Translations under genes and position numbers: made by a program | Notes under the pieces: model-generated | Seen by the model: only the letters and a program-made list of their open reading frames with translations | The model's database searches: none | Told to the model about the DNA's origin: nothing | Source: Fictibacillus sp. BK138 | GTDB lineage: Bacteria > Bacillota > Bacilli > Bacillales > Fictibacillaceae | Reading direction: 5' to 3' | DNA length: 64,000 bases | Assembly: GCF_004216955.1 (NCBI RefSeq) | Contig: NZ_SGXL01000001.1 | Coordinates: 744,001 to 808,000 of the forward strand | Part shown: piece by piece, positions 27,087 to 35,413 of the stretch | Numbering within the stretch: the first letter of the stretch is position 1 | Layout: every line of letters begins with the position of its first letter

Positions 27087-28052
27087 GTGGACACATTAAA
27101 AAAAGGCACACTTGCAGGCTTGAAAACCACTTGGACGCTTGGGAAAATCATATTTCCTGTAACACTGATCATTACGCTATTAAGCCATACACCTGTGCTC
27201 GATTGGATCATATCAGCAATCGCACCAGCGATGAAATGGATCGGACTGCCAGGTGAAGCGGCTATCCCGCTCGTACTCGGGAATTTTCTTAACCTCTACG
27301 CTGGAATTGGGGGAATTTTAACTCTTGATACACTTACGGTTCAGGATGTTTTTATCTTGGCTGTCATGCTCTCATTCTCTCATAACCTTTTTATTGAATC
27401 AGGTGTTGCAGCGAGTGTTGGCATTAAGTTATGGGTAATCTTACTTGTTCGTGTCGGTCTGGCTCTTTTTTCCGCATTTATGATCAATCTTTTTTGGGAT
27501 GGCGGAACGGAAAAGGCTCAGTATGGTTTTATCTCAAAGCCAGAAGCTGCACCGAACGGATGGGGAGAGATCACCTTAACCGCGCTTGAAAAAGCGTCAC
27601 TGGGCATTCTTCAATTAGCACTTATCGTTATTCCGCTTATGATTGTCATGCAATATCTGAAAGACAAAGGCTGGCTGAACCGCTTCTCGAACTGGATGGC
27701 TCCAGCTATGAAACTTTTAGGCATGAAAGAAAATACGTCGATGACGATGGCTGCAGGACTTACGATTGGTCTGGCTTATGGCGCAGGGATTATGATGCAG
27801 GCAGCGAAGGAAGATGGAGTTTCAAAAAAGGACCTCTATCTAGCATTTATTTTTCTCGTAAGCTGTCATGCTGTTGTTGAAGATACATTGATTTTTGTTC
27901 CACTCGGAATTCCGGTCATGCCGCTCTTAATAATCAGGCTTGTGACCGCCATCCTGCTCACTATTGTTGTGGCTTATGTGTGGAACCAGATGGAACGAAA
28001 AAATTCAGCAAGAAAGGACTCACACCATGAAACGAGACACCATACTATTTGA
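27087..28052 (+). CDS. yvoD: Nucleoside-recognition (gate) domain membrane protein (YvoD-like)
   Basis: This 321-residue membrane protein has about eight hydrophobic segments. Two 'nucleoside recognition/gate' domains are suggested, with PGEAAIPLVLGNFLNLYAGI near residue 55 and TMAAGLTIGLAYGAGIMM near residue 215. Related domains occur in spore-maturation proteins and nucleoside transporters; no substrate is known for YvoD. The GTG start follows GGGAGG. The last 26 nt overlap the ppaX start, which suggests translational coupling. Confidence 0.85.
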   Translation: MDTLKKGTLAGLKTTWTLGKIIFPVTLIITLLSHTPVLDWIISAIAPAMKWIGLPGEAAIPLVLGNFLNLYAGIGGILTLDTLTVQDVFILAVMLSFSHNLFIESGVAASVGIKLWVILLVRVGLALFSAFMINLFWDGGTEKAQYGFISKPEAAPNGWGEITLTALEKASLGILQLALIVIPLMIVMQYLKDKGWLNRFSNWMAPAMKLLGMKENTSMTMAAGLTIGLAYGAGIMMQAAKEDGVSKKDLYLAFIFLVSCHAVVEDTLIFVPLGIPVMPLLIIRLVTAILLTIVVAYVWNQMERKNSARKDSHHETRHHTI

Positions 28053-28668
28053 TCTGGACGGAACGCTGATCAACACGAATGAATTGATCATCGCTTCTTT
28101 TCTATACACACTTGATAAATATTTTCCTGAACAATACAACCGTGAACACATCCTGCCTTTAATGGGAACTCCGCTTGTCGAAACGATGGAACTGTTTGAT
28201 AAAGAACGTGTTCAGGATCTTGTTCAAACCTACAGAGAACATAACATCGCCCATCATGATGAGCTTGTGACAGAGTTTAAAGGAGTTTTCGAAACGGTAG
28301 AAGAATTGTATAAAAAAGGCTACAAATTGGGCATTGTAACAACTAAAATGAGAAACACCGTTAAGATGGGCTTAAAGCTAACAGGGCTCGATCAGTTCTT
28401 CCAGACAGTTGTGACCCTTGATGATGTTGAAAAAGCAAAGCCTGATCCAGAGCCGGTTCAAAAAGCGTTAGCATTGCTTCAGTCCACTCCAGATCGTGCA
28501 ATCATGGTAGGTGACAGCAAGTATGACATCCTTGCTGGCCAGAATGCAGGAACACAGACTGCAGGTGTAGCTTGGACGATTCGCGGCAATGATTATCTGC
28601 AGCAGTTTAATCCGGATTACATGCTGAATGAAATGACGGATTTGCTGGATGTTTTAGGGGAGAGATAA
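28027..28668 (+). CDS. ppaX: Pyrophosphatase PpaX (HAD superfamily)
   Basis: PpaX hydrolyses the pyrophosphate released when HprK dephosphorylates P-Ser-HPr with phosphate. The HAD nucleophile motif is LFDLDGTLINT (Asp near residue 8), motif II is in IVTTKM, and motifs III/IV are KAKPDPEPV and MVGDSKYDIL. The ATG at 28027 was chosen because it follows AAAGGA and gives 213 residues, close to the B. subtilis length. It overlaps the end of yvoD and is separated from yvoF only by its own stop codon, so the operon logic kinase-lipoprotein enzyme-pyrophosphatase is preserved. Confidence 0.94.
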   Translation: MKRDTILFDLDGTLINTNELIIASFLYTLDKYFPEQYNREHILPLMGTPLVETMELFDKERVQDLVQTYREHNIAHHDELVTEFKGVFETVEELYKKGYKLGIVTTKMRNTVKMGLKLTGLDQFFQTVVTLDDVEKAKPDPEPVQKALALLQSTPDRAIMVGDSKYDILAGQNAGTQTAGVAWTIRGNDYLQQFNPDYMLNEMTDLLDVLGER

Positions 28669-29184
28669 GTGCGTGATACGGAGCGTTATCCTGTAAAAGG
28701 CAGGAACTCGTTATATCAGGTATATGACACGGTCCCATTTTGGAAGGTCGTGAAAAATTTTGTTGCCATTCAAGCTGCTCGATACACACCCTTTTTGCCG
28801 ATGAAAAATTGGCTTTACCGCACTTTTTTAAGAATGAAAGTCGGTGAGGGCACAGCTTTTGCCTTAATGGTAATGCCGGACATCATGTACCCTGAGCGGA
28901 TCACGGTCGGGAAAAACTGTGTGATCGGCTACAATACAACGATTCTTGCTCATGAGTATTTAATAAAAGAATATCGACTCGGCGATGTGATCATCGGGGA
29001 CGAAGTGATGATCGGAGCGAACTCCACAATCCTTCCGGGTGTCACGATCGGTGACGGAGCGATTGTATCAGCCGGTACGCTCGTTCACAAAAGCGTCCCT
29101 GAAGGATCTTTTGTCGGAGGCAACCCGATGCAAGTGATTTATACAAAAGAAGAGCGATCCAAGAGGGAAGCGGAAAACATCTAA
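28669..29184 (+). CDS. yvoF: Left-handed beta-helix acyltransferase (YvoF-like)
   Basis: This 171-residue protein shows hexapeptide repeats of the left-handed beta-helix type in its second half (ITVGKNCVIGYNTTILAHEY, then VIIGDEVMIGANSTILPGVT, then IGDGAIVSAGTLVHKSVP). The fold is shared by O- and N-acetyltransferases that act as trimers. The GTG start follows the ppaX TAA without gap. It is the last gene of the hprK operon. The substrate is unknown. A long imperfect hairpin (CCAAGAGGG with CCCTCTTGG) over its end may be a weak terminator. Confidence 0.9.
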   Translation: MRDTERYPVKGRNSLYQVYDTVPFWKVVKNFVAIQAARYTPFLPMKNWLYRTFLRMKVGEGTAFALMVMPDIMYPERITVGKNCVIGYNTTILAHEYLIKEYRLGDVIIGDEVMIGANSTILPGVTIGDGAIVSAGTLVHKSVPEGSFVGGNPMQVIYTKEERSKREAENI

Positions 29185-29271
29185 ATTTGTCGGATGTTCC
29201 CCTCTTGGGTTTTCTAAAATTTCGTCGTATACTTAAATTAGGCAAAAAAGCGAAAGCTGGAGGCGCATACC

Positions 29272-29862
29272 ATGAGAAGGAAATCATTCTCGATCGTTTA
29301 TATGAAGAATTCATTTAAGATTGGACACCTTGTAGAAGACAACTGCCAGTCTCAGCATGCACCGAAAGCAGCACATCCAGCAAACAAGGCCGAACAATTA
29401 GCAGCCCGTGATACATATCGTTTCCGCACGGCTGTTTCAAAAATGAAAGGCAGCGGCCTCGTTAAGCATTATGAACTTCAAAGCACACGTGCAAAGCTGG
29501 TCTTTTACGGCGATTATTCTACCTGCAAGCGTTACGTACCCCATACTTCGCTTACTCGCGAACATTTTCAACACTACTTTGGTTCAGAAGATTTAATCTG
29601 TGAATTTCTCCTTGATACTTCTATTTATTTATTTAAAGAACTCCATTTTTTAAACGAGATCCAACTCGATATTCCGAGTCACGGCAAACTATACACAGTT
29701 GAGCTGACCCGACAAGAGATGGATCACTACATGAACTGTGAACTCACTGAGATGAAGGATGGCCATCATCATCGTTTCTTCTACATCTATCGCGATGAGG
29801 AACTGGATCAGTTCACGAATCAATTTGTAAAAGTAAAACGATTAAGACGTAAAAAGCTATAA
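29272..29862 (+). CDS. Protein of unknown function
   Basis: This 196-residue soluble protein is rich in His, Lys and aromatic residues, with no membrane segment or signal peptide. Visible oddities are SKMKGSGLVKHYELQSTRAK near residue 60, the basic C-terminus (KRLRRKKL) and several paired histidines (GHHHRF). I do not recognise a family. The ATG follows GGAGGCG, and a strong terminator comes directly after the stop, so it is very likely expressed as a single gene. Confidence 0.7.
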   Translation: MRRKSFSIVYMKNSFKIGHLVEDNCQSQHAPKAAHPANKAEQLAARDTYRFRTAVSKMKGSGLVKHYELQSTRAKLVFYGDYSTCKRYVPHTSLTREHFQHYFGSEDLICEFLLDTSIYLFKELHFLNEIQLDIPSHGKLYTVELTRQEMDHYMNCELTEMKDGHHHRFFYIYRDEELDQFTNQFVKVKRLRRKKL

Positions 29863-29879
29863 TAAATATTCTTGCGAAA

Positions 29880-29920
29880 ACTGGCGCCCAAACGCCTTAT
29901 GACTGGGTGCCGGTTTTTTT
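29880..29920 (+). terminator. Terminator of the unknown gene
   Basis: CTGGCGCCCA and TGGGTGCCGG form a 10-bp stem (one wobble, long loop), followed by seven T. Confidence 0.9.
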
Positions 29921-29992
29921 GTTGTTCTGTAAGGGGGCGGGGTAGCAATGAAAAGCAAGTGGGCGGATGGTGAAATTTGTTGAGGATTGTAG

Positions 29993-30106
29993 ACTCGTGG
30001 ATAAGCAGCCAAAACTTTTGGATTCAGCATCAATACTTTTGGATTCAGCATCAAAATTTTTGGATTCACTGCCGAATCTCGTGGATTGATTAACTCTTTG
30101 GACGGA
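29993..30106. repeat. 21-bp intergenic tandem array T1
   Basis: Five to six imperfect units of 20-21 bp are present; the two best (30014-30034 and 30035-30055) share ACTTTTGGATTCAGCATCAA. The array lies in the gap between the terminator at 29920 and putP. The rest of that gap (30107-30373) is AT-rich and holds a cre-like site. Confidence 0.8.
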
Positions 30107-30328
30107 TTATAGTTAACTAGCCTTCTGTTTGCCCTCTCGCACACACTCTCTAACCCATGATTTGACCGCCAAGCCTCCTTATTGCGTTCGATTTTGTAGC
30201 GAATCCTCCTGAAATTGATGTTTTTCCCCTATAAAGCACCTATGTAATGCATTTCCAAAAAAATTATATTCCTTTTGTCGAAAAATGTATTTATAATAAA
30301 AATGTTCCTTTTTCTAATTTTTAAAAAA

Positions 30329-30343
30329 TTGAAAGCGTTTTAA
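30329..30343 (+). promoter_or_regulatory. cre-like (CcpA) site before putP
   Basis: TTGAAAGCGTTTTAA fits the cre consensus WTGNAANCGNWNNCW with one mismatch. It lies ~30 bp before the putP start. Confidence 0.5.
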
Positions 30344-30373
30344 CAACATGTAAGAGCAGGAGGAAAACTGAAT

Positions 30374-31846
30374 ATGGATTATGGTGTTATTTTTTCTATT
30401 AGTGTTTATATGATCGGGATGCTGCTGATCGGTTTGTATGCTTATCGCAAGACAGATAACCTTACCGATTACATGCTGGGCGGAAGAAATCTCGGACCGG
30501 CTGTAACAGCGCTTAGTGCTGGGGCATCTGACATGAGCGGATGGCTGTTGATGGGTCTGCCGGGTGCGATGTATATCTCTGGATTGAGCAGCGGCTGGAT
30601 TGTTGTTGGTTTGAGTGTGGGGGCATATTTAAACTGGCTGTATGTTGCTCCTCGACTAAGAACGTATACGGAGGTTGCGAATAACTCCATTACGATTCCT
30701 GACTATTTTGAGAACCGGTTCAAAGATACTTCCCGCATCTTAAGAATCACTTCAGCTTTAGTTATCGTTATCTTTTTTACATTCTACTCTTCTTCCGGAA
30801 TGGTAGCAGGGGGCCAGCTTTTTGAAACGGCATTCAAGCTGGATTATATGTGGGGAATCTTGATTACAGCAGGTGTCGTGATCCTTTATACGCTATTCGG
30901 CGGATTTTTAGCTGTAAGTTACACGGACTTTGTTCAAGGTGCGATCATGTTTGCTGCACTTATACTTGTTCCACTAGTAGCCATTATGAAAGTTGGCGGC
31001 TGGGATACAACGTTTAACGAGATTGAAAGTGTAAGCCCTGCTCTATTGGACGCATTTACAGGGACAAGCTTAATCGGTATCATCTCTTTACTTGCTTGGG
31101 GACTTGGTTACTTCGGCCAGCCTCATATCATCGTTCGTTTTATGGCGATCACTTCTGTAAAAGAAATGAAGAGCGCGAGACGAATCGGAATGGGCTGGAT
31201 GATCTTCTCGATCGTTGGCGCAATGTTCACGGGACTCGTTGGTATCGCTTATTTCAACCAGGCAGGCGCGCCATTAGATGAGTCAAATGCTGAAACCGTG
31301 TTTATTTTATTATCGGATGTATTGTTCCATCCGATCATCACGGGCTTCTTGCTGGCTGCGATCCTTGCAGCCGTTATGAGTACGATCTCGTCTCAGCTGC
31401 TTGTTACATCAAGTGCTCTGACAGAAGACTTTTACAAAGCGTTTGTAAAACGTTCTGCATCTGATAAAGAACTTGTTTTTGTAGGACGTTTGGCCGTTCT
31501 AATCGTTTCAGTGATCGCTTTTGTCTTGGCACTTAACCCGAGTGAAACCATCTTAAATCTAGTAGGTTATGCATGGGCAGGATTTGGAGCTGCTTTCGGT
31601 CCGGTCGTATTGTTAAGTCTATATTGGAAACGCATGACGAAGTGGGCTGCTTTTGCAGGTATCGTAGTTGGTGCAGTCACGGTTATCGTCTGGGAGCTGA
31701 TCCCGGCATTTGCAGATGTGTATGAGATCATTCCAGGATTCATTGCTTGTACCATTACAATCGTAGTCGTCAGTCTAATGACGAAGGAACCTGGTGAAGT
31801 GATTCAGCGTGAGTTTGAAGAATCAAAAAGATTAGTGAATGAATAA
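30374..31846 (+). CDS. putP: Sodium/proline symporter
   Basis: PutP imports proline driven by the sodium gradient and belongs to the SSS family with 12-13 membrane segments. The 490-residue length is normal. Typical motifs are the N-terminal DYMLGGRNLGPAVTALSAGA with SDMSGWLLMGLPG, and the loop FGQPHIIVRFMAI. The start follows GCAGGAGG. The gene stands alone with its own terminator. A cre-like site upstream would fit catabolite control of proline use. An osmotic paralogue (OpuE) shares the family, so the physiological role is not certain. Confidence 0.93.
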   Translation: MDYGVIFSISVYMIGMLLIGLYAYRKTDNLTDYMLGGRNLGPAVTALSAGASDMSGWLLMGLPGAMYISGLSSGWIVVGLSVGAYLNWLYVAPRLRTYTEVANNSITIPDYFENRFKDTSRILRITSALVIVIFFTFYSSSGMVAGGQLFETAFKLDYMWGILITAGVVILYTLFGGFLAVSYTDFVQGAIMFAALILVPLVAIMKVGGWDTTFNEIESVSPALLDAFTGTSLIGIISLLAWGLGYFGQPHIIVRFMAITSVKEMKSARRIGMGWMIFSIVGAMFTGLVGIAYFNQAGAPLDESNAETVFILLSDVLFHPIITGFLLAAILAAVMSTISSQLLVTSSALTEDFYKAFVKRSASDKELVFVGRLAVLIVSVIAFVLALNPSETILNLVGYAWAGFGAAFGPVVLLSLYWKRMTKWAAFAGIVVGAVTVIVWELIPAFADVYEIIPGFIACTITIVVVSLMTKEPGEVIQREFEESKRLVNE

Positions 31847-31853
31847 ATAATAG

Positions 31854-31886
31854 GAATCTCTCTTTTAAAAGAGAGATTCTTTGTTT
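31854..31886 (+). terminator. putP terminator
   Basis: GAATCTCTCTTTT and AAAAGAGAGATTC form a perfect 13-bp palindrome followed by TTTGTTTTATT. Confidence 0.92.
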
Positions 31887-31907
31887 TATTAGATAGGGGT
31901 TGTTGTC

Positions 31908-32354
31908 ATGGAGGTTAAGTACCTGCTTTTTGATTCAATGCCAGAAAAGGGTATTTTAGAGGGGATTATAGATTTACATAAACGTATTTTTGGAGAATCA
32001 GATGATTTAGTGAAAAAGATGGATGGTAAGCCTCGACTGTTGGTAAACGTTGCATGGAACAACAGCCAACTCATCGGTTATAAAATTGGCTATGAACTCG
32101 ATAAAAAAAAGTTTTATAGCTGGCTAGGGGGAGTCGACACTCGTTTTAGAGGTCATGGTGTCGCTTCAAAACTAATGGAACAGCAACATCAGTATTTAAA
32201 GGAAAACGGATATCACATTGTTCAAACGAAAACCATGAATAAGTGGCGAAGCATGCTGATCTTAAATATCAAATCCGGGTTTGATATTATTGAAACGTAC
32301 ACGAACAAAAAAGGATTACATAAAATTATCTTAGAAAAAAATTTGCTGAGCTAA
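31908..32354 (+). CDS. GNAT-family acetyltransferase
   Basis: This 148-residue protein has the GNAT core: AWNNSQLIGYKIGYEL strands, then WLGGVDTRFRGHGVASKLME (about residues 74-93) as the acetyl-CoA motif RxxGxA, then VQTKTMNKWRSML. The substrate is unknown. The ATG at 31908 follows AGGGG. It could share a transcript with the next small gene. Confidence 0.83.
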   Translation: MEVKYLLFDSMPEKGILEGIIDLHKRIFGESDDLVKKMDGKPRLLVNVAWNNSQLIGYKIGYELDKKKFYSWLGGVDTRFRGHGVASKLMEQQHQYLKENGYHIVQTKTMNKWRSMLILNIKSGFDIIETYTNKKGLHKIILEKNLLS

Positions 32355-32410
32355 ACCGGAAGTAACATTCAGCAACGCCCGCATATGATGAGATAAGCGG
32401 GGTGGATGAC

Positions 32411-32719
32411 ATGGGTATAATAGATAAAGTGAAGCAGTGGTTTATAGGGCCGCTTTATACGCAGGAGTCATTAATACCAATCGAAGATCGAGAGCAGTTC
32501 ACGCAAAGATTGAAGCTTGGCTGTCCAGTTATTTTTAGGATGAGAGACGGATACGGGCTGATTTTGTTTGAGGAAAAAGATCAGCTGGGCATCGTTTACG
32601 TAAAAGACGTTTTCGGTGTCAATGACGATTATCGCAGCTATTTTACACTGCCAGACCTCATCACCTTCTTCAAAGATCAGATGAGTGAAGGAATTTCATT
32701 TTATACGTGGAATAACTAA
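32411..32719 (+). CDS. Small soluble protein of unknown function
   Basis: This protein of about 102 residues is acidic to neutral, with no membrane segment. A first helix (DKVKQWFIGPLY) is followed by alternating strands (GCPVIFRMRDGYGLILFEEK, DQLGIVYVKDVFG), so it is an alpha/beta domain. The ATG at 32411 lies 5-6 nt after GGGGTGG; an in-frame GTG at 32402 is the alternative. A terminator follows. I do not recognise the family. Confidence 0.65.
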   Translation: MGIIDKVKQWFIGPLYTQESLIPIEDREQFTQRLKLGCPVIFRMRDGYGLILFEEKDQLGIVYVKDVFGVNDDYRSYFTLPDLITFFKDQMSEGISFYTWNN

Positions 32720-32732
32720 ATTATAAAATGTG

Positions 32733-32762
32733 CAGCACCTCACTTTGTGGGGTGTTGTTTTT
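32733..32762 (+). terminator. Terminator after the small gene
   Basis: CAGCACC and GGTGTTG with inner CAC/GTG form a hairpin followed by TTTTTG. Confidence 0.85.
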
Positions 32763-32788
32763 GAATCATTTGAAAGTGAGAGATTGCA

Positions 32789-33253
32789 ATGCCAGTTATC
32801 ACACACCACGAATACATAAAAGCACCTATTGAAGTTTGTTTTGATCTTGCTAGAAACATAGACGTACATACAGAAACCACTTCTCATACAAAGGAAAGAG
32901 CAGTCGGCGGAGTTACGACTGGACTCATTGATGAGGGTGAATCAGTGACTTGGGAAGCCATACATTTTGGGGTGAAACAACGACTTACCGCCAAAATCAT
33001 CGATATGGACAGACCCCATCGGTTCGTTGATGTGATGGTAAAAGGAGCTTTTCATTCTTTCACGCATACGCATACATTTGAGCGGAAAGATGATGGGACT
33101 GTTATGACGGACCATTTTGTATATAAATCACCATTCGGCGTGATTGGGAAAATAGCAGACCGGCTATTCCTAGAAAAATATATGACAGATTTTCTTGTGA
33201 GACGAGCAAAAGCCTTAAAAGAGATAGCGGAAAATTATCAAAAAAATAGATAG
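32789..33253 (+). CDS. SRPBCC-family ligand-binding protein
   Basis: This 154-residue protein has the layout of the SRPBCC/START-like fold: a first strand with APIEVCFDLARN, a long antiparallel sheet (ESVTWEAIHFGVKQRLTAKI, HTHTFERKDDGTVMTDHF) and a closing C-terminal helix (RRAKALKEIAENYQ). Such proteins form a hydrophobic cavity for lipid-like or aromatic ligands. The ligand is unknown. The gene follows a terminator by ~27 nt and precedes a phosphatase gene by 18 nt, with which it probably shares a transcript. Confidence 0.82.
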   Translation: MPVITHHEYIKAPIEVCFDLARNIDVHTETTSHTKERAVGGVTTGLIDEGESVTWEAIHFGVKQRLTAKIIDMDRPHRFVDVMVKGAFHSFTHTHTFERKDDGTVMTDHFVYKSPFGVIGKIADRLFLEKYMTDFLVRRAKALKEIAENYQKNR

Positions 33254-33271
33254 AGGGCAGTAGGTGGAATA

Positions 33272-33811
33272 ATGAAAATCGGATTGGTCAGGCATTTTAA
33301 AGTAACTAGGGGATATCCAACTGAAAAATGGATCACTCCTTCAGAATTTGATCAATGGATGAAAGAATATGAAGAATCTGATGTGGAAGAATCCGAGGTG
33401 GACTTAGGCGGGATTGAGTGGCAAAAATGCTACGTTAGTACCGTTCGGCGAGCTTCAATTACTGCTGAAAAAATCTATAAAGGCGAACTGATTAAGACTG
33501 ATGAGCTACGCGAAATCGCAGTATATCCTTTCTTTAAGCGGGACATTAAAATCCCGATGATTCTATATCCGCTTTGCATTCGCGCCGCTTGGTTCTTTAA
33601 CCACAAATCACAGCTGGAACGCAGAACGGATGTGGAGGAGCGTATCTCTAAAATTGTCGATCGTATTTTAGAAGAGAGTGAAGAGAATGCTTTGGTCGTA
33701 AGCCACGGAGCCCTTATGATGTTTATGCGAAAAGAACTGATCCGCCGCGGCTTTAAAGGACCGAAGCTTGGACAGCCGGAGAATGCGAAGCTCTATTTGT
33801 TTGAGAAGTGA
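33272..33811 (+). CDS. Histidine phosphatase (phosphoglycerate mutase-like) family protein
   Basis: This 179-residue protein of the branch-1 histidine phosphatase superfamily carries the catalytic RH motif in GLVRHFKVT (residues 7-8), an Arg in STVRRASITAEK (about residue 60) and the second catalytic His in VVSHGALMMFM (about residue 148). All catalytic residues are present. The substrate is unknown; members include phosphoglycerate mutases, alpha-ribazole phosphatase and broad phosphatases. The ATG follows GTAGGTGG. Confidence 0.88.
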   Translation: MKIGLVRHFKVTRGYPTEKWITPSEFDQWMKEYEESDVEESEVDLGGIEWQKCYVSTVRRASITAEKIYKGELIKTDELREIAVYPFFKRDIKIPMILYPLCIRAAWFFNHKSQLERRTDVEERISKIVDRILEESEENALVVSHGALMMFMRKELIRRGFKGPKLGQPENAKLYLFEK

Positions 33812-33822
33812 TAGCGCGGTAT

Positions 33823-33847
33823 GTCGACTCGTGGTTTTATTGTTTTT
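33823..33847 (+). repeat. Short dispersed repeat, copy 2
   Basis: It shares GTGGTTTTATTGTTTTT and flanks with 4310-4335. Both copies lie downstream of genes. Confidence 0.5.
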
Positions 33848-33885
33848 AACGTGGGATTCTTTAGTTAAGAGAGCATTTTTACTGC

Positions 33886-33936
33886 AAAAAGCTGGTTCCA
33901 GCACCTGAAAAAGGCGGCGAAAACCAGCTTTTCTTC
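33886..33936. terminator. Bidirectional terminator between the phosphatase and redoxin genes
   Basis: AAAAAGCTGGTT and AACCAGCTTTT pair across a ~24-nt loop, flanked by A and T runs. Confidence 0.85.
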
Positions 33937-33993
33937 TGTTCTATTGAAAAATGTACACGTTTGTTTAACAAACGCTCCGCATTTAATCCTTAT

Positions 33994-35019
33994 TTATTGC
34001 GCTGCCTTCACAAACTCCTCCATCATCTCGTAGCTCATCGGACCGATATGTTTTTCACGAATGATTCCTTTTTTATCTACAATAAAAGTGGTCGGGATGG
34101 AAACGGTTTTGTACAGATTACCGACTTTGCCTTCAGAATCCAGCAGGATAGGGAAGTTAATCTTATAATCATCGGCAAACTGTTTCACTTCTTTTTCCGA
34201 ATCACTATCAGTCAAGTTTACGGCGAGAATTTCAATTTTTTCAGCTGAGTGCTCATTATAATAACGCACCATCTCAGGCATTTCTGCACGGCATGGCGGA
34301 CACCAAGTTGCCCAGAGGTTAACAAAGACGACATTTCCTTTTAAATCAGATAGCCGCATCGTTTCTCCATCGATCGTTTTAAGGTCAAAATCGGGTGCTT
34401 TGTTTCCTGGCTTAATACCAGTAGCAACCGTTTCAACAGCCACAGTTTCTTCCTTTTTACCACCAAGCGGAGTATTGTTAATGACGGAAAAGAAAAGGGC
34501 AGTGACAAGCATAGAAAGAACGGTTTTTTTGAGCTGAAACGATCCATATGTGTAAAGATAAAAAGATAGAATCGTAAAAAATAGAGAAATCAGACCGTCT
34601 GCTGCTGCTTTTTCAGATACAAAATGAGCGCCGTAATAAACCGCAAAAAAGATTGTTAGACCTAAAATCCCGCTATAAAAAATACGATCTCGATCAAGCT
34701 CTCTTTTTCCTGCTGCTCTCAATAAATAGAGTACGGCTGCGATAATGCCAAGAACGATACCTGTTTCACCGCCGTTAAAATACAAAAGATTAAACGGATG
34801 TTTAATAGTTAGTACCGGATGGAAGAGCACATAACTGATTTTCCATAAAAACCAGTAGATTACGATGGCATTCGTTAAAACATCGAGAATCTGCTTTTTA
34901 TCAGGTTCTTTTCTTAATTTAAATGACAGTATTCCATAAGCGATCAAAGCAGAGCCAAGAATCGCAAGCCAAACCATTTTTACAGGAAAAGACCCAATTG
35001 AAATGTAATTCTCCATCAT
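33994..35019 (-). CDS. Membrane-anchored TlpA/ResA-type thiol-disulfide protein
   Basis: This ~341-residue fusion has an N-terminal half with about six membrane segments (residues 10-190). The C-terminal ~145 residues form a TlpA/ResA-like thioredoxin domain with active site WATWCPPC near residue 240. The domain should face outside and reduce disulfides, for example in cytochrome c maturation or sporulation. The start is ambiguous (GTG 35022, ATG 35019 or ATG 35016); 35019 lies 8 nt after AGGG. The membrane half, with NLLYFNGGETGIVLGIIAA, vaguely recalls Lgt and differs from the single anchor of ResA. It stands alone. Confidence 0.87.
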   Translation of the reverse strand: MMENYISIGSFPVKMVWLAILGSALIAYGILSFKLRKEPDKKQILDVLTNAIVIYWFLWKISYVLFHPVLTIKHPFNLLYFNGGETGIVLGIIAAVLYLLRAAGKRELDRDRIFYSGILGLTIFFAVYYGAHFVSEKAAADGLISLFFTILSFYLYTYGSFQLKKTVLSMLVTALFFSVINNTPLGGKKEETVAVETVATGIKPGNKAPDFDLKTIDGETMRLSDLKGNVVFVNLWATWCPPCRAEMPEMVRYYNEHSAEKIEILAVNLTDSDSEKEVKQFADDYKINFPILLDSEGKVGNLYKTVSIPTTFIVDKKGIIREKHIGPMSYEMMEEFVKAAQ

Positions 35020-35225
35020 CACACCGTCCCTAAACTTGTCCTTATTCTAAACTTTATCTAAGGTTCATTATATTTATTCCTAATAATCGCCTGAAATTTA
35101 CTTATTTTAAGACCAGTTGTACTGAAATTAGAATATCATGTTCGTTTAAAGGAAGCTGTACTCTTCATATGTACAAATTATTAAATTTGTTTAGCTTATA
35201 TGAACAGTGTTAGTTTATAAAAATT

Positions 35226-35306
35226 AATCGCACATTATCTTCAAAATACGCACGTTATCAAAAATAAACACACGTTAAGTAATTAAAATCGCACGTTAAT
35301 AAAAAT
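35226..35306. repeat. 20-bp intergenic tandem array T3
   Basis: Four units of 20, 20, 21 and 20 bp share CGCACGTTAT-like cores followed by A-rich ends. They lie between the divergent upstream region of the redoxin gene and the terminator of chaA. The remainder of 35023-35365 shows no gene. Confidence 0.75.
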
Positions 35307-35365
35307 ATAAACGAATTTCGACAAAACCTCCTTCATACTGCTCTGATTCAATCTTTTTTTGTGCA

Positions 35366-35399
35366 AAAGAAAAACGGCGAAGAATTAAATTCTCCGCCG
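35366..35399 (-). terminator. chaA terminator
   Basis: On the minus strand CGGCGGAGAAT and ATTCTTCGCCG pair (one internal mismatch), followed by TTTTTCTTTT. Confidence 0.88.
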
Positions 35400-35413
35400 C
35401 CAGTCGTTTTATT

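Noticed and set aside
29857-30144. 95-codon minus-strand open frame with repeated NPKVLML-like heptads
   Set aside because: The heptads come from the 21-bp DNA array T1 (seven codons per unit); there is no convincing ribosome site, and the frame overlaps a terminator.
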